DNA of 64,000 nt, taken from contig JACTAT010000015.1 in NCBI GenBank assembly GCA_014526335.1, positions 976,351-1,040,350 of the forward strand, given 5' to 3'. A program made the translations under genes and the position numbers. The stretch is from Chrysaora quinquecirrha. Lineage: Eukaryota; Cnidaria; Scyphozoa; Semaeostomeae; Pelagiidae. Positions 1 through 10,789 of the stretch are shown here, in pieces (within the stretch, counting starts at the first letter, position 1; each line of letters opens with the position of its first letter). The notes beneath the pieces were generated by a model. The model saw only the letters and a list, made by a program, of their open reading frames with translations, had not been told where the DNA came from and did not search any database.

Positions 1-73
1 ATCATGCAGAACCGCCTTGGTTGGCCTCGATGAAACCTTTTCAAAAGTTTAACGTACCGTTTGTTCTTCCAAG

Positions 74-2584
74 GTGTCCAAGATGTCGACTACAGTCGTT
101 TTCCAGACAAAGAGATGCAACTGAAATGGCTGAGAATTTATCTAGAAGAAATACAACATAGAAAATGTAACTAGCAGTTATAGCTTTTTAGTAGCTTAAC
201 ACTCTATCTATTTCCGTTTGCGTTTACTGAAACGCTATATGGACCGTTCTGAGCTGTAACCGACTGTGGTATTGCAGCTGCAAAGCAAGCTCGGAGTTGC
301 AAAAAGTTATTGACCTTCCTCCAAACCTGAAATTTTTGTAACCAACTTTCCTCATTTTAACATGATATAAAATTGCCGAAAAAACAGCCAGATAGACTCC
401 ATCACGCATGATTCCAAAACGCGTACATAGGGACCTTTCAAGATCGCTTGTATGTTTTAGCGTAAGTGTTACAAAGGTGGCAATCAGGCTTTGATATCAG
501 GGAGGCTACAGTCTTAAGAGGGTGATTCATAAATCGATTCCAACTTTCTAAGCTGAAGGATATCACAGCACTGTAGGGACCTACAAAGGGTTGACAAGGT
601 AAATTTTCTTTCTTTTAGGCGTAGCAAAAATTTTGAAAAGTCGTTTTAGCTACTACAAAACCGTCCTCATTTTTAACCAAAACCTTCCTCCAAACCAGGT
701 GTGTAGGTGTGTAGGGTTTTGCGTCTCTGAGCAAGCTGTGAAATCTCTCTATCTTGAACTACCTTCAAACATCTGCGTTTTTCATTATTCTCATTGAATA
801 GATATAGGAGTTTTTACGAAAAAAGTTTCAAGGGACAGTCATATTTAATCTGAAAAATTTTACAGTGAAGGTTTTCTTTTTTTAGGGAACATGGAGCCCG
901 AAATTACTGACGAGAGATTAGAGAAACTTTACATCGAAGTAAACAAATTCTCATTGGTAAGGCTGCTTCTAATTATAGCTTTATTGATCGCTAGTTGCAT
1001 TTCTCAATTTGGGTTGGATTTTAACAATTGTACAACAGTTTGGTATTTTACATAATCTATCCAGAATACAGAAGGTCTCTGAATGCTGTCATGTCGAAAG
1101 CAAACTAAAACTCTTTAAAAAAATATGCTTCGAGCCTTGCTGTTACTCTTAATCTGTTCCTAAATTTTAGCAGTTTTAGCCCCAATATTCATAAAACTAT
1201 ATTCTTATTAAATTCAATGTCAATTCGGTTTACCTTCTTCTTGATGCATTTCGTTTTGCAACCGGTTATAAATTCCGTCTTAAGCTATGGCTAAACTAGG
1301 AGACTTGTCACGCACGACACTGTTTTCAGCGTGGCTAAACATGCGAGTGTCTGACAAGCGAGCAACATGTCCCCGAGTCATTTGCATGTCGCGAAGGCAA
1401 GAAATGTTTCTGTTGTCTCCCAGAAACATTTGCGTGTCTCTTGCTACAAATTTTAACACGCGCTTCAAAGTTTCTGAGGCGGCTAAACTGAGAGACACTG
1501 AGGGGACATCAATGGCGCTCGCGACATGTCTCCTAATTTAGCCAAGCCTTTTGTCAGTCGTTTCGGTCTGTTTCTGACGTTTATGCTCTGAGGAGTATCA
1601 GACGAAAACAGCTTTGAAGTATTAGCAAAGATGTTTTCACTATTGATCACAATTGTAAAAATAACGTCTCTCTTTAACACAGGCTTCACATCTCTACTGG
1701 GGAGTATGGGCTGTAATGCAGGCTTACAGTTCGGAGATAGATTTCGACTTCATGGAGTAAGTTTCTAAGTATATAGCGGCTTTTCAATTATGCTCAGCGC
1801 ACTGTCGTCAGAAAAAAGACAGTTTGTGTATACTGCTTTTTGTGACCAAATTCTTGGTCTAGAGGTATACTTTTTTTCAATTGGAAATTTCTAGCGTTAA
1901 GGGTGTAGTTTTAGGTTACAAATTAGGGTAATTGGAATATCTTTGTACTACCCTGCACTGTCGTGTCAAACAAACATCTGCACAAATTTTTTGGGTAATT
2001 TTTGGTGACAAATTTCTAGGTCCATCAGTATGTACTTTCAATAGAAAATTTATAGTATTATGGTGTAGTTTTAGGCAACAAATTCAGGTAATGGGCATTG
2101 AATGTATCATTGTACTGGACTGCTCTGTCGGATCAAACAAAGATCTGCACCAATTTGGAGATTCTTTTTAGTGACGAAATTCTTGGTTAAGTGGCAAAAT
2201 TTCAATAGGTTTTTTCTAGGATTAAGGTGTAGACTTTGGCTACCAATTCGGGTAATGGGCACTGAATGGATGGGCATGGATGGGCACTGTCGGGAAAATA
2301 GCATCTGCGAAAATTTTTGGGGTAATTTTTCGTCAATGTGTATATACTTTCAATAGCAAATTTCTAGGATAGTAATATGTTTAAGGCTAGTGGGCTTTGA
2401 GTGCACCATTTCCTCCACTGTCGGGTCAAAAAAAGATCTGCACCTATTTTAGATTTAAGATTCCCTATCAAATGCCCCGTTAAGATGCTTCGCCTGTTGT
2501 TAATAATAATATGTTTCTTTTAGTTACGCAATTATTCGCTTGAACGAGTATTTCCGAAGAAAACCTGAAGTTTTGTCACTATGA
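74..2584 (+). CDS. ETNK: Ethanolamine/choline kinase, C-terminal exons (partial gene)
   Basis: Four exons with consistent phases: 74-166, 886-956, 1683-1756 and 2524-2584 (stop TGA 2582-2584). They follow acceptors at 72-73, 884-885, 1681-1682 and 2522-2523; donors are at 167, 957 and 1757. The 5' part lies outside the window. The peptide contains GVQDVDYSRFPDKEMQLKWL, then EVNKFSLASHLYWGVWAV, then SSEIDFDFMDYAIIRLNEYF, and ends RRKPEVLSL. The order of an Asp/Tyr-rich stretch, a LASHxxWGxWAxxQA helix and a final YAxxRxNEYF helix is the known C-terminus of choline/ethanolamine kinases; IDFDF favours the ethanolamine type. These cytosolic enzymes phosphorylate ethanolamine or choline in the Kennedy pathway. 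The catalytic loop lies upstream and cannot be checked. Intron 2 carries a foldback MITE and intron 3 a 160 bp tandem repeat. Confidence 0.87.
1282..1559. mobile_element. Foldback MITE in kinase intron 2
   Basis: Imperfect terminal inverted repeats of about 30 bp: the left end reads GGCTAAACTAGGAGACTTGT and the right end is its near reverse complement (AGGAGACATGTC on the reverse strand). GGCTAAAC-like words recur inside. Open frames on both strands here (1280-1541) are by-products of the repeat. Superfamily unknown; target duplication not clear. Confidence 0.55.
1800..2455. repeat. Diverged ~160 bp tandem repeat in kinase intron 3
   Basis: About four to five diverged units, recognisable by CACTGTCG-like starts near 1800, 1959, 2125, 2287 and 2421. 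Each is followed by TCAAA, a CTGCAC word, TTTTTGGTGACAAA-like text, a TTTCAATAG word and GGTGTAG. Spacing is about 160 bp. The repeat fills most of the last intron, and short open frames in it (1932-2356) are not genes. Confidence 0.6.
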
Positions 2585-2804
2585 TGGAGATGGCATGCCG
2601 GTTAATCAAAAACCTGTTCTTATTGTCGCTATCTTCTTAGCATATTTAAAAGACGCATTCACATTCAGAATTGTTTTTATTGCAATTGACAATAGTTGAT
2701 TTTAGATATAGGTTTAACAAATTCGAAACGTTTTAGATTAGAGTTTATTGCGTTGGGGTTGTTCATGTTGCGATTAGCATTAGTTAGCCATCAGGAAGGC
2801 TTCA

Positions 2805-3003
2805 AAGGTGCTGTGGCGTCGTGGTGTAATCCAGCTGACTCATGGTGTCAGGAGCTCAGTGTGGTCAGGGTTCGAGCCAAGCAACGGTAGCGTCACAGCC
2901 AGGGTCGAGGTCTTCATTAGTTAACCTACTACTGAGATCCTAGCGACTGGCGCTAAAACACCATTTCACCTTCACCTTCACCTTCACATTCACCTTCACC
3001 TTC
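2805..3003 (+). mobile_element. tRNA-derived SINE, copy 1
   Basis: The head resembles a tRNA-type pol III promoter: box A-like GTGGCGTCGTGGTG followed by box B GGTTCGAGCC. The body reads GTTAACCTACTACTGAGATC and the tail is a CACCTT hexanucleotide run. The same body recurs at 3200-3386 (reverse), 14331-14512 and, more diverged, 34461-34630, which shows a dispersed family. Confidence 0.75.
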
Positions 3004-3084
3004 CGCTTGCATGCCCATATTTGTTGAATATGGGCATGCAAGCGGAAGTTTAGCATACTCACAGGCCCGTAAGTATGCTAAACT
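3001..3084. repeat. Two adjacent hairpins between inverted SINEs
   Basis: 3001-3021 is perfectly complementary to 3027-3047 (21 bp arms, 5 nt loop). 3047-3059 is perfectly complementary to 3072-3084 (13 bp arms). They lie between SINE copy 1 (+) and SINE copy 2 (-), so the stretch 2805-3386 can fold at several levels. Confidence 0.85.
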
Positions 3085-3199
3085 ACAAAGCTGAAGACAT
3101 TTGATGGAACATTAGAGACTTCGATTATTTGACTAGGACGGATTTGTATTTTGAGTCATTCTGGAGGAGCCAAGAGTTGAATACCCTTCTTTTCAGATT

Positions 3200-3386
3200 G
3201 AAGGTAAAGGTGAAAGGTGAAGGTGAAATGGTGTTTTAGCGCCAGTCGCTAGGATCTCAGTAGTAGGTTAACTAATCGAGACCTCAACCCTGGCCGTGAC
3301 GCTACCGTGACTGGGCTCGAACCCTGACCACTCTGAGCTTCTGACACCCCGAGTCAGCTGGATTACACCACGACGCCACAGCATCT
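3200..3386 (-). mobile_element. tRNA-derived SINE, copy 2 (inverted)
   Basis: Reverse complement of the copy at 2805-3003: the AAGGTGAAGGTG tail comes first, then the GATCTCAGTAGTAGGTTAAC body, box B complement GGCTCGAACC, and box A complement CACCACGACGCCAC. Confidence 0.75.
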
Positions 3387-3399
3387 TCAATTGCTTGGT

Positions 3400-4130
3400 G
3401 TCCTGATTAAAAAATTGAACAGACTCACCCACAAGCAGCATTTTGACTTTGGAAGCTCAGCAATGCCATATTACATGATATTGATGCAATTGATCGATCT
3501 TCTAGCAACTGGGATAGCATGATTTCCAAGTAAACGAGTACTATGAACTGAAAAGTGAATAGATTAGAAGTAATCAAATATAATCAAAATCGGCATCATA
3601 ATCCTATTCATATTAATGATAATCACCATCATCTGCTTACAGTTGGTTTGATTTTGGACACAAATAACTCCGAAACATCCCGAAACATGGAAGTCACCTA
3701 GATCGTACTCAAGGGGGCATCATGCAGTATTAACTGTACTTTCAGCTTCAAACTATCAACAATCTCGTCTGGTTTACAACAATATATTTCTCACGCATGC
3801 ACTTTTTATCTTAGGAAAACTGGTCAAAATTACTTAGTGTTTTCCCATTGCGATAGCTCTCGTATTTAAATTTATTTTTAAAATTGCATTAGAGTTTGAA
3901 CATTTTAGATAGGATGGTATTTCTGTTAAGGTTTATGATCCTGTGTCATTTTTCTCAGGAAAATTTGAGTTACTCATAATGTGTTTTCACATTAACAAAC
4001 AGTCTGTGTTTGTCATCAACTCTAGCTTCAGATGGTGCCAGTTATATACCCGCATAGGGGCACAGAGCTTACCCTAGTCAGAGTAGTTGTAACAAATGAA
4101 TAACGCTTCAGGGTCAATATGCTTTTCCCC
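3400..4130. other. No recognisable feature
   Basis: AT-rich intergenic DNA. I see no exon, RNA gene or repeat structure that I can support. Confidence 0.5.
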
Positions 4131-4139
4131 CATGACACT

Positions 4140-4425
4140 TAGCACCCTCCACTGTACTGATGATATCCTTCAACATTACTGAAGATAACCCTCCACATTA
4201 ACCGACAAAATGCCTCCATATTACTGATGATAAATCTTCAAGTTACGGCCATTTTACCACAAGTTGCAACATTACTTCGCATCCTCCAGGCCTCCACTGC
4301 ACTGATAATAACCATTGACGATACTCCGCATCCTCCAGTGTACTGGAGTCACCCCCTCAATTTAACCCTCGCACCCTTCGCTATACTGCAGACCTCTACG
4401 TTACTGCACATCATAACGTACGAAT
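4140..4425. repeat. Degenerate foldback-minisatellite fragment
   Basis: Words such as CCTCCACTGTACTGATGATA, CCTCCACATTA and CATCCTCCAG recur irregularly. This is the unit of the large array at 6839-8562 in decayed form. The open frame 4227-4445 is a by-product. Confidence 0.6.
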
Positions 4426-4974
4426 TAATTTGGATACTACATTAAATCAATATTTTTCATCCACCTAAAGGGTTATGGTTAAATATTCCATTAAGCAAAT
4501 TAATACAGCTGTTCCTACTGCAAATAACGAAACGGAATCATATTAATCGTAACAGTGTTTTTGTCGAGTTGATATTGCAGAAAAACACGCCTTTGGAAGA
4601 TCTGAGAGAAACTGCACTAAACAACCCAATAGGCTAATCGAAGCTAACGATAGCTTATCAAAGATTTAGTAAATAGAAATGCTTGTTTTGCAAGACTGGT
4701 AAACATAAGCACGTTTCTGTCACCAGTTGTGACGAAGAGACGTTAGAAAGAAGAGCAGAGAGATGTACTTCCAGATGAAGGTAATTGCATACACGTAGTG
4801 TCTGCAATAGGAAACTGCTCGTCACTCGACTGAAGGAGGAATAATTGTCATTGGAAAGGCGATCGGTCGGTAGAGTAAGCTTTGTTCAAAACCTTGTGGG
4901 GCTTCACGGAAGAAGAATTCAAATTCCCCTAAGATTTATCGAAGTCGGCAGCATACAACGGCCATAACGTCAAT

Positions 4975-5850
4975 ATGTCCATAAATGAATACTTTGCAAG
5001 AAATAGAGAGAACGGCGGAGCCACTGGCTTTCTTATAATCTATGTTGTTATTTCTGCATTGGTAATAGCTGGAAATTCAGTCGACATTTTGTATCTGTTC
5101 AGGAAGAAGCGAAATTCCTTTGAAGACCTTCTACTCAGCCTGGCAGTTTCAGATATTTCTGCTGGGACAGCTTCTTTTGTGAATTATATGGTCTTAGTAA
5201 CAACTGGCAACCAGAGAAGTGGTTCCGTAACTTATGTTCTATTCGTTCTATTTGTTTTCCAAGCATTTTCAGTCCATTCCTCGGCACTTCATGCCTGTGT
5301 TATTACCATCGATAGATTTGTCGCAGTAAGATATCCAATAAAACATCGCATTGAACGAAGACGGAGATCGATTCGCTACCTCGTGTTGTTCTTAACATGG
5401 GGCCTGCCAATACCACTCCTGATACTTCATGTTAATATCCCCAAACGGTACATAATAACTACGGTATCTGCGGTTACTTGCGTCGAAGGAATACTTATAA
5501 TGTTATTCTATTGCGTTATCATCAAGACCGTTTTAACCCGAAGTGTAACACATCACCACAATACCGCGACTGCAAGGAGAATATTCAAACAAGATCAAAT
5601 CATTGTAGTGTTTTCTTCTTTGGCAATTTCAATGGCATTCTTCATCTGCATGTTGCCGTTGCTTTTCTGCATGTCAAGAAATACCTGCCTCGGCAGGTCT
5701 GTAGTAATGCTATTTATTCTTTTGAACTCCCTACTGAATCCAGCTATCTATTTTTCTGCATCTCTTATTCGGTATTGCATTCGATGCCTAGGACGAACGG
5801 AGCACACAACAAACAATATTTCAATGCATAGCGTTTGTGATTCCATATGA
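4975..5850 (+). CDS. Class A (rhodopsin-like) GPCR, single exon
   Basis: Uninterrupted 291-residue frame with a short 16-residue N-terminus, seven hydrophobic segments and a short C-tail. TM1 carries the conserved Asn (IAGNSV, N34). TM2 has LAVSD (D60). The TM3 end is IDRFVAVRYP (D113-R114-F115, a DRY variant). Trp142 lies in TM4, Pro227 in TM6, and the TM7 motif is NPAIY at 255-259. Family features that are missing: the Trp of the TM6 CWxP motif (here ICMLP) and an obvious Cys at the top of TM3 for the usual disulphide. This is a plasma-membrane G-protein-coupled receptor; the ligand cannot be inferred. Intronless orphan receptors of this kind are common in cnidarians (established knowledge). 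No neighbour suggests a pathway. Confidence 0.9.
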   Translation: MSINEYFARNRENGGATGFLIIYVVISALVIAGNSVDILYLFRKKRNSFEDLLLSLAVSDISAGTASFVNYMVLVTTGNQRSGSVTYVLFVLFVFQAFSVHSSALHACVITIDRFVAVRYPIKHRIERRRRSIRYLVLFLTWGLPIPLLILHVNIPKRYIITTVSAVTCVEGILIMLFYCVIIKTVLTRSVTHHHNTATARRIFKQDQIIVVFSSLAISMAFFICMLPLLFCMSRNTCLGRSVVMLFILLNSLLNPAIYFSASLIRYCIRCLGRTEHTTNNISMHSVCDSI

Positions 5851-6586
5851 AAAGAAGAGGAGTTAGCAAAAAACTGCATCCATTTAAAACCATCAAATGC
5901 ACATCCTTTCTGTAGCCAAAATGACAAATCAAAATATACCTTCTATGTGACTATATGAATAATATTCGATTTCTAGAGAAGAGAAGAGCTTTTGATTTGA
6001 AAATGCATTTTTATCTCAGAGACACACAGCGACACCAAGTGTTCAAAAGTGTTGCCACTTGCCAGTACGCTTCATAAAACTCAGTCACAGTTAGCGAAGT
6101 ATAAAAAGCAGGCCTAGCTACAGTTAAGAAGGTGAAACATCGAACGAAATCCTTGCTGCCGTTGAAATTCGTAACTCTTTAACTCACGGCTAGCAACTAA
6201 TATTGGTCCAGTACAAACGTGATGCAAGGGTCTTTTCCCGAAGGCAGGCACTTGCAGGAAACAAGCTGTACACACTCCGAAAGCTGTTGGTGCGTGTAAC
6301 AGACCTTTTCAAAGAGGTCTAGGGCGATACACACTTTTCTGGAAGATGATGGGCTTCTCGAGAAAGGGAATCCCCTCCGCTTCTATGCCCCAAATCAAGC
6401 GCTGGTATGTTAATGCTGGGGATTGCTGTTTTGTTCCAAACAACAGGGAAATGGTTTATCAATAACCAATGAACATTCAGGGATGATAATCAAGTGATGA
6501 TTTCTAGCAATAAGACTCACTCTAATTTGCCAGTGCGTATGATTTTGGCCTTTCGCATGAGGAAACCTTTGTTCATCAAAGACGTA
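5851..6586. other. GPCR downstream region, no feature
   Basis: I see no AATAAA close to the GPCR stop and no convincing exon. Short open frames at 6410-6723 overlap a MITE and lack coding character. Confidence 0.4.
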
Positions 6587-6815
6587 GGCCCTGGAAAAAC
6601 GATAAAACATTGCTTGTCAAAAATTTGAAATTTGCTGTTCAGGAAAATGTTTAATCGTTTTGCTACTTCGCAAGTGTCAAGCAAAAGATGTTTTTGAGCT
6701 TTTTCATTAACATTGGGCAACAAATCATGTTGTCACGTAGCAAAACGTTCAAACATTGCTTGATAAACAAAGATCAAATGTTTCACAAACAATTCATTAT
6801 CTTTTGGCCAGGGCC
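6587..6815. mobile_element. GGCCCTGG-type MITE, copy 1
   Basis: Ends GGCCCTGG and CCAGGGCC are inverted. Internal words ACGATAAAACATTGCTTG and AAAACGTTCAAACATTGC are complementary-type subterminal repeats. The same structure occurs at 14924-15193 and 25970-26241. Confidence 0.6.
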
Positions 6816-6838
6816 TTATTACTTTTCTTCGCCTTATC

Positions 6839-8562
6839 ACCCCGGGTAATGTATGTGCAGTACAGTGGAGGGTGTGCAGTACAGTGGAGGATATTCAGTA
6901 CAGTGGAGGGATATCATCAGTACAATGGAGGGATATCATCAGTACGGTGGTGGGTATTCAGTACATGATTGTACTGTACTGATGATATCCCTCCACTGTA
7001 CTGATGATATCCCTCCACTGTACTGAATATCATCCAATGCACTGGTGATATCCCTCCACTGTACTGATGATATCCCTCCACTGTACTGAATATCCTCTAC
7101 CGTACTGACGATATCCCTCCACTGTACTGAATATCCTCCACCGTACTGATGATATCCCTCCACTGTACTGAATATCCTCCACCGTACTGATGATATCCCT
7201 CCACTGTACTGAATATCCTCTACCGTACTGACGATATCCCTCCACTGTACTGAATATCCTACACCGTACTGATGATATCCCTCCACTGTACTGAATATCC
7301 TCCACCGTACTGATGATATCCCTCCACTGTACTGACGATATCCCTCCACTGTACTGATGATATCCCTCACCTGTACTGATGATATCCCTCCACTGTACTG
7401 AATATCATCCAATGCACTGGTGATACCCCTCCACTGTATTGACGATATCCCTCCACTGTACTGAATATCCTCCACTCTACTGATGATATCCCTCCACTGT
7501 ACTGAATATCATCCAATGCACTGGTGATATCCCTCCACTGTACTGGATATCCTCTACCGTACTGACGATATCCCTCCACTGTACTGAATATCCTCCACTC
7601 TACTGATGATATCCCTCCACTGTACTGAATATCATCCAATGCACTGGTGATATCCCTCAACTGTACTGAATATCCTCTACCGTACTGACGATATCCCTCC
7701 ACCGTACTGAATATCCTCTACCGTACTGACGATATCCCTCCACTGTAATGAATATCCTCCACTCTACTGACGATATCCCTCCAACGTAGTGAACATCCTC
7801 CACCGTACTGCACACCCTCCACTACTGACGATATCCCTCCAACGTAGTGAACATCCTCCACCGTACTGCACAACCTCCACTACTGACGATATCCCTCCAC
7901 TGTATTGAATATCCTCCACCGTACTGCACAACCTCCACTACTGACGATATCCCTCCAACGTAGTGAACATCCTCCACCGTACTGCACACCCTCCACTACT
8001 GACGATATCCCTCCAACGTAGTGAACATCCTCCACTCTACTGATGACATCCCTCCACTACTGACGATATCCTCCAACGTAGGTAACATCCTCCACCGTAC
8101 TGCACATCCTCCACTACTGACGATATCCCTCCACTGTACTGAATATCCTCCACCGTACTGCACATCCCTCCACTACTGAATATCCTCCAATGTAGTTAAT
8201 ATCCCTCCACTGTACTGCATATCCTCTACCGTACTGACGATATCCCTCCACCGTAATGAATATCCTCTACCGTACTGACGATATCCCTCCACTGTACTGA
8301 ATATCCTCCACTCTACTGATGATATCCCTCCACTGTACTGAATATCATCCAATGCACTGGCGATATCCCTCCACTGTTCTGATGAAATCCCTCCACAGTA
8401 CTGAATATCCTCCACTGTACTGCACACCCTCAACTGTACTGACGATATCCCTCCACTGTACTGAATATCCTCCACCGTACTGACGATATCCCTCCACTTT
8501 ACTGAATATCCACCACTGTACTGCACATTATCTACTGCACTGCACATATATTACCCGGGGTG
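6839..8562. mobile_element. Foldback element with minisatellite arms (FB-B)
   Basis: Terminal inverted repeats CACCCGGGTAATG (left) and the complement of CACCCCGGGTAAT (right), followed on each side by GTGCAGTAC-type sequence. The left arm (6860-6960) has a few units of CAGTACAGTGGAGGGATATC. Orientation flips at about 6966-6975, and the right arm (to 8545) holds some 75 units of the complementary unit in alternating 22 bp (TGATGATATCCCTCCACTG type) and 19-20 bp (TGAATATCCTCCAC type) forms. Flanks CTTAT and CTTAG match at 4 of 5 positions, a possible 5 bp target duplication. Open frames on the reverse strand are translations of the repeat, not proteins. Confidence 0.75.
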
Positions 8563-8567
8563 CTTAG

Positions 8568-9560
8568 AATAATGCATACAGTATGTACCTTTATGATTTC
8601 CTCTTGCTAGTCTGTTTCTATCCTGTGAAACAGGGAGTGTTCTCCATTGTATCTAGTTGCTATAATAACCTTTTCCTCTTATTTAACAGCTTTGCCTTTA
8701 TTTGTTTTCTGGCTTTTGATAAATTTCATATTTGACATGCCAGCCATTTCTATGACATCAGGATTTCCCTCCTGAAACAGCAAAAAATGCAATAATTTGC
8801 ATGTCCCCTTATAGTAACTCCTCAATAATTTGCTACGAACATACGAATATACTTATAAAGATTTTTTCAGTACCCAAAGTTTCTTAATTTTTGGAGAATT
8901 TGGGTACTGAAATTCAGCACCGAAATTTAGAAAGCTTCTAAGCAGTTTCTTAGGGAATAAAGAGTTAGATTTTTTTAAATCATAACAAATACCGTTACAG
9001 TAAACTAAGTTAAGTTAAGAAACGTGTCTGGGGAACAACTGTTTTGGAACATGGCCATGGCCATGAAGGTCAGGTAAAATTCTCCTATCAATCCGCTTGA
9101 CTATCAGTCTGAAAATATGTCAACAAAACTCTAGGGAACAAGGGGACTTTCTCAAAGGACCAGGGCAGCATGTAGTCCCCCCCCCTAAATGACCTTCCTT
9201 ATCTATGCTTTCCTTATCTATCTCTCTTACACTTGTTGTAACTGATTTTTCTGACATATTTATATCAAGCGCCAATCCTCAAAAGAGCATCCGCAGCGTA
9301 AGCGCCCTTTGGTCGAGTATATAGCTAATAAAATAGCTAAAACAATTGCATTACTCCTTCAATTCAAGCAAGAGTTTTTCTTGCATTGTAGCTACGCTCA
9401 AAACTCATATAGCTTTACCATTAGGTGCTTAATAGCTGGTAGGGGTCGGAATAGACAGGGCGGGGGGCTTGAACAGTATTCAGGGTCTAATTGGTAGGGG
9501 GGTTCCAAATAAACGGGATTGGGAATGGTGCGAAAAGGCCTATAGTACTGCATACGTAAA
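8568..9560. other. No gene; MITE-like fragments
   Basis: Around 8845-8990 GGGTACTGA-type words and TTTCTTA words recur in both orientations, suggesting a decayed MITE. A palindromic CATGGCCATGGCCATG lies near 9051. Nothing else is recognisable. Confidence 0.35.
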
Positions 9561-9569
9561 ATTACATTA

Positions 9570-9823
9570 CACTAATTTTATTTAATAAGCAACCGGTCAT
9601 TAAGCAACTGGTGCTGATATTTTGCTAAAATTTTTGGTAAAGATAGCTTTCTGTATTCAGTACATCATTGCAAACTTGTCAACTACATTGGAAAGCAAGA
9701 AAAGAGCCAAAAAACGAGTTTTGAAGGGGTACCATTTATTCTTCGAGGGCTGAAATACTAGATATTTAAAGCATCGTTAAAGGCTGGACCAAAAGTCCAG
9801 TTGTTTATTAAAAAAAATAAGAG
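9570..9823. mobile_element. TA-target MITE M1 (motif AAGCAACTGG)
   Basis: Starts CACTAATTTTATTTAATAAG after TA and ends with a T-rich complement before TA. The terminal word AGCAACTGG recurs inside as its complement CCAGTTG, next to a run of A. Confidence 0.6.
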
Positions 9824-9953
9824 TATACAAATTATATACCCCGATTATATATGATTGTATTATTATTATTCTTATTAGAAGTAGCTGTAGTTTCCTGTAA
9901 AGTGCGTTTCTTGACAAGAGCGTTTTGCTTGAGACAATCGAAACATGTCTTTA

Positions 9954-10327
9954 CACATTTTTTTTTTTATAAGAACAAAGTATATAAGAACACAAGGCTT
10001 CAGAGGCTAAAAAGTTAAGAACATGCTAAGAACATTACAAGGCTTTGTGAAGCTAGAAAAAAATTAGAATTTACTTTCTTTAGTTGCGCTGTCCTGTTCT
10101 CAACTCTAGAAAACAGGTGAACTATCAATCATTGTGCATTTATGTGATATTTTTACATGTGCGTCCCTTTTTGTAGCAATTACCATCTAATTTGAAGAAG
10201 AAAAGCTTTTTAAAAAGCAAGAAAATTAAGAACATTTTAAGAACATTTTGAGCCTTCAAATCGGAAAAATTAAGAACATTTCATGGCTTTCTTCAATTTC
10301 AGTGTTCTTATAAAAAAAAAAAACGTG
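9954..10327. mobile_element. TA-target MITE M2 (motif AAGAACA)
   Basis: Flanked by TA on both sides (9952-9953, 10328-10329). The left end is CACA, a long T run, then ATAAGAACA; the right end is TGTTCTTATA, an A run, then CGTG. Inside, TAAGAACAT recurs at least five times (10016-10275). A 19 bp direct repeat with one mismatch flanks the element at 9925-9943 and 10331-10349. Confidence 0.75.
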
Positions 10328-10349
10328 TATTTGCTTGAGACCATCGAAA

Positions 10350-10789
10350 TTCAAATTTGTTTTAGGATTTTTATTGGAAGAGCGTATAATACGCAACGCA
10401 TAATCTTTAAGAGTATTAACGCGTTCGATAGAGCCTGTGGGGGTCATGTGGTCAGGGGCCTAGACATCCAATCAATATAGGATGGTTTATTGCAGTTGAC
10501 CCTGACAATGACTTTGTGTACTCATGACGCGTTTCTGCTAAGGTATCCAGTTGCTTTCCGGAGAAGAAAAGAACAGCCCAACGTGATTGCTGTCTGTCAG
10601 GAGTAGCTCAGACATTACTGCTGTAAAAGCGGTCAGTCGCTGTTGATGTCACAGCATTGCCTTTGGTCGCCTCTTTAGAGCTGGCCATGTAAAAACAAAG
10701 ATTAGCTGTTTGATATTGGATATCTAAGTAACTGACAAGTTATATTTTGCGGATTTGCAAGTAACGACTTTTCATTTCACAAGATCATT
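10350..10789. other. Upstream region of S1
   Basis: Non-repetitive DNA ahead of the S1 start codon. I see no TATA box or other promoter motif that I would defend. The 5' untranslated region and promoter are expected here. Confidence 0.3.

Noticed and set aside
6939..8547. Long reverse-strand open frames (up to 178 codons) and a CRISPR-like look of repeated words
   Set aside because: They are translations of a 19-22 bp tandem array lacking stops. The units are contiguous with no unique spacers, so this is neither a gene nor a CRISPR array.
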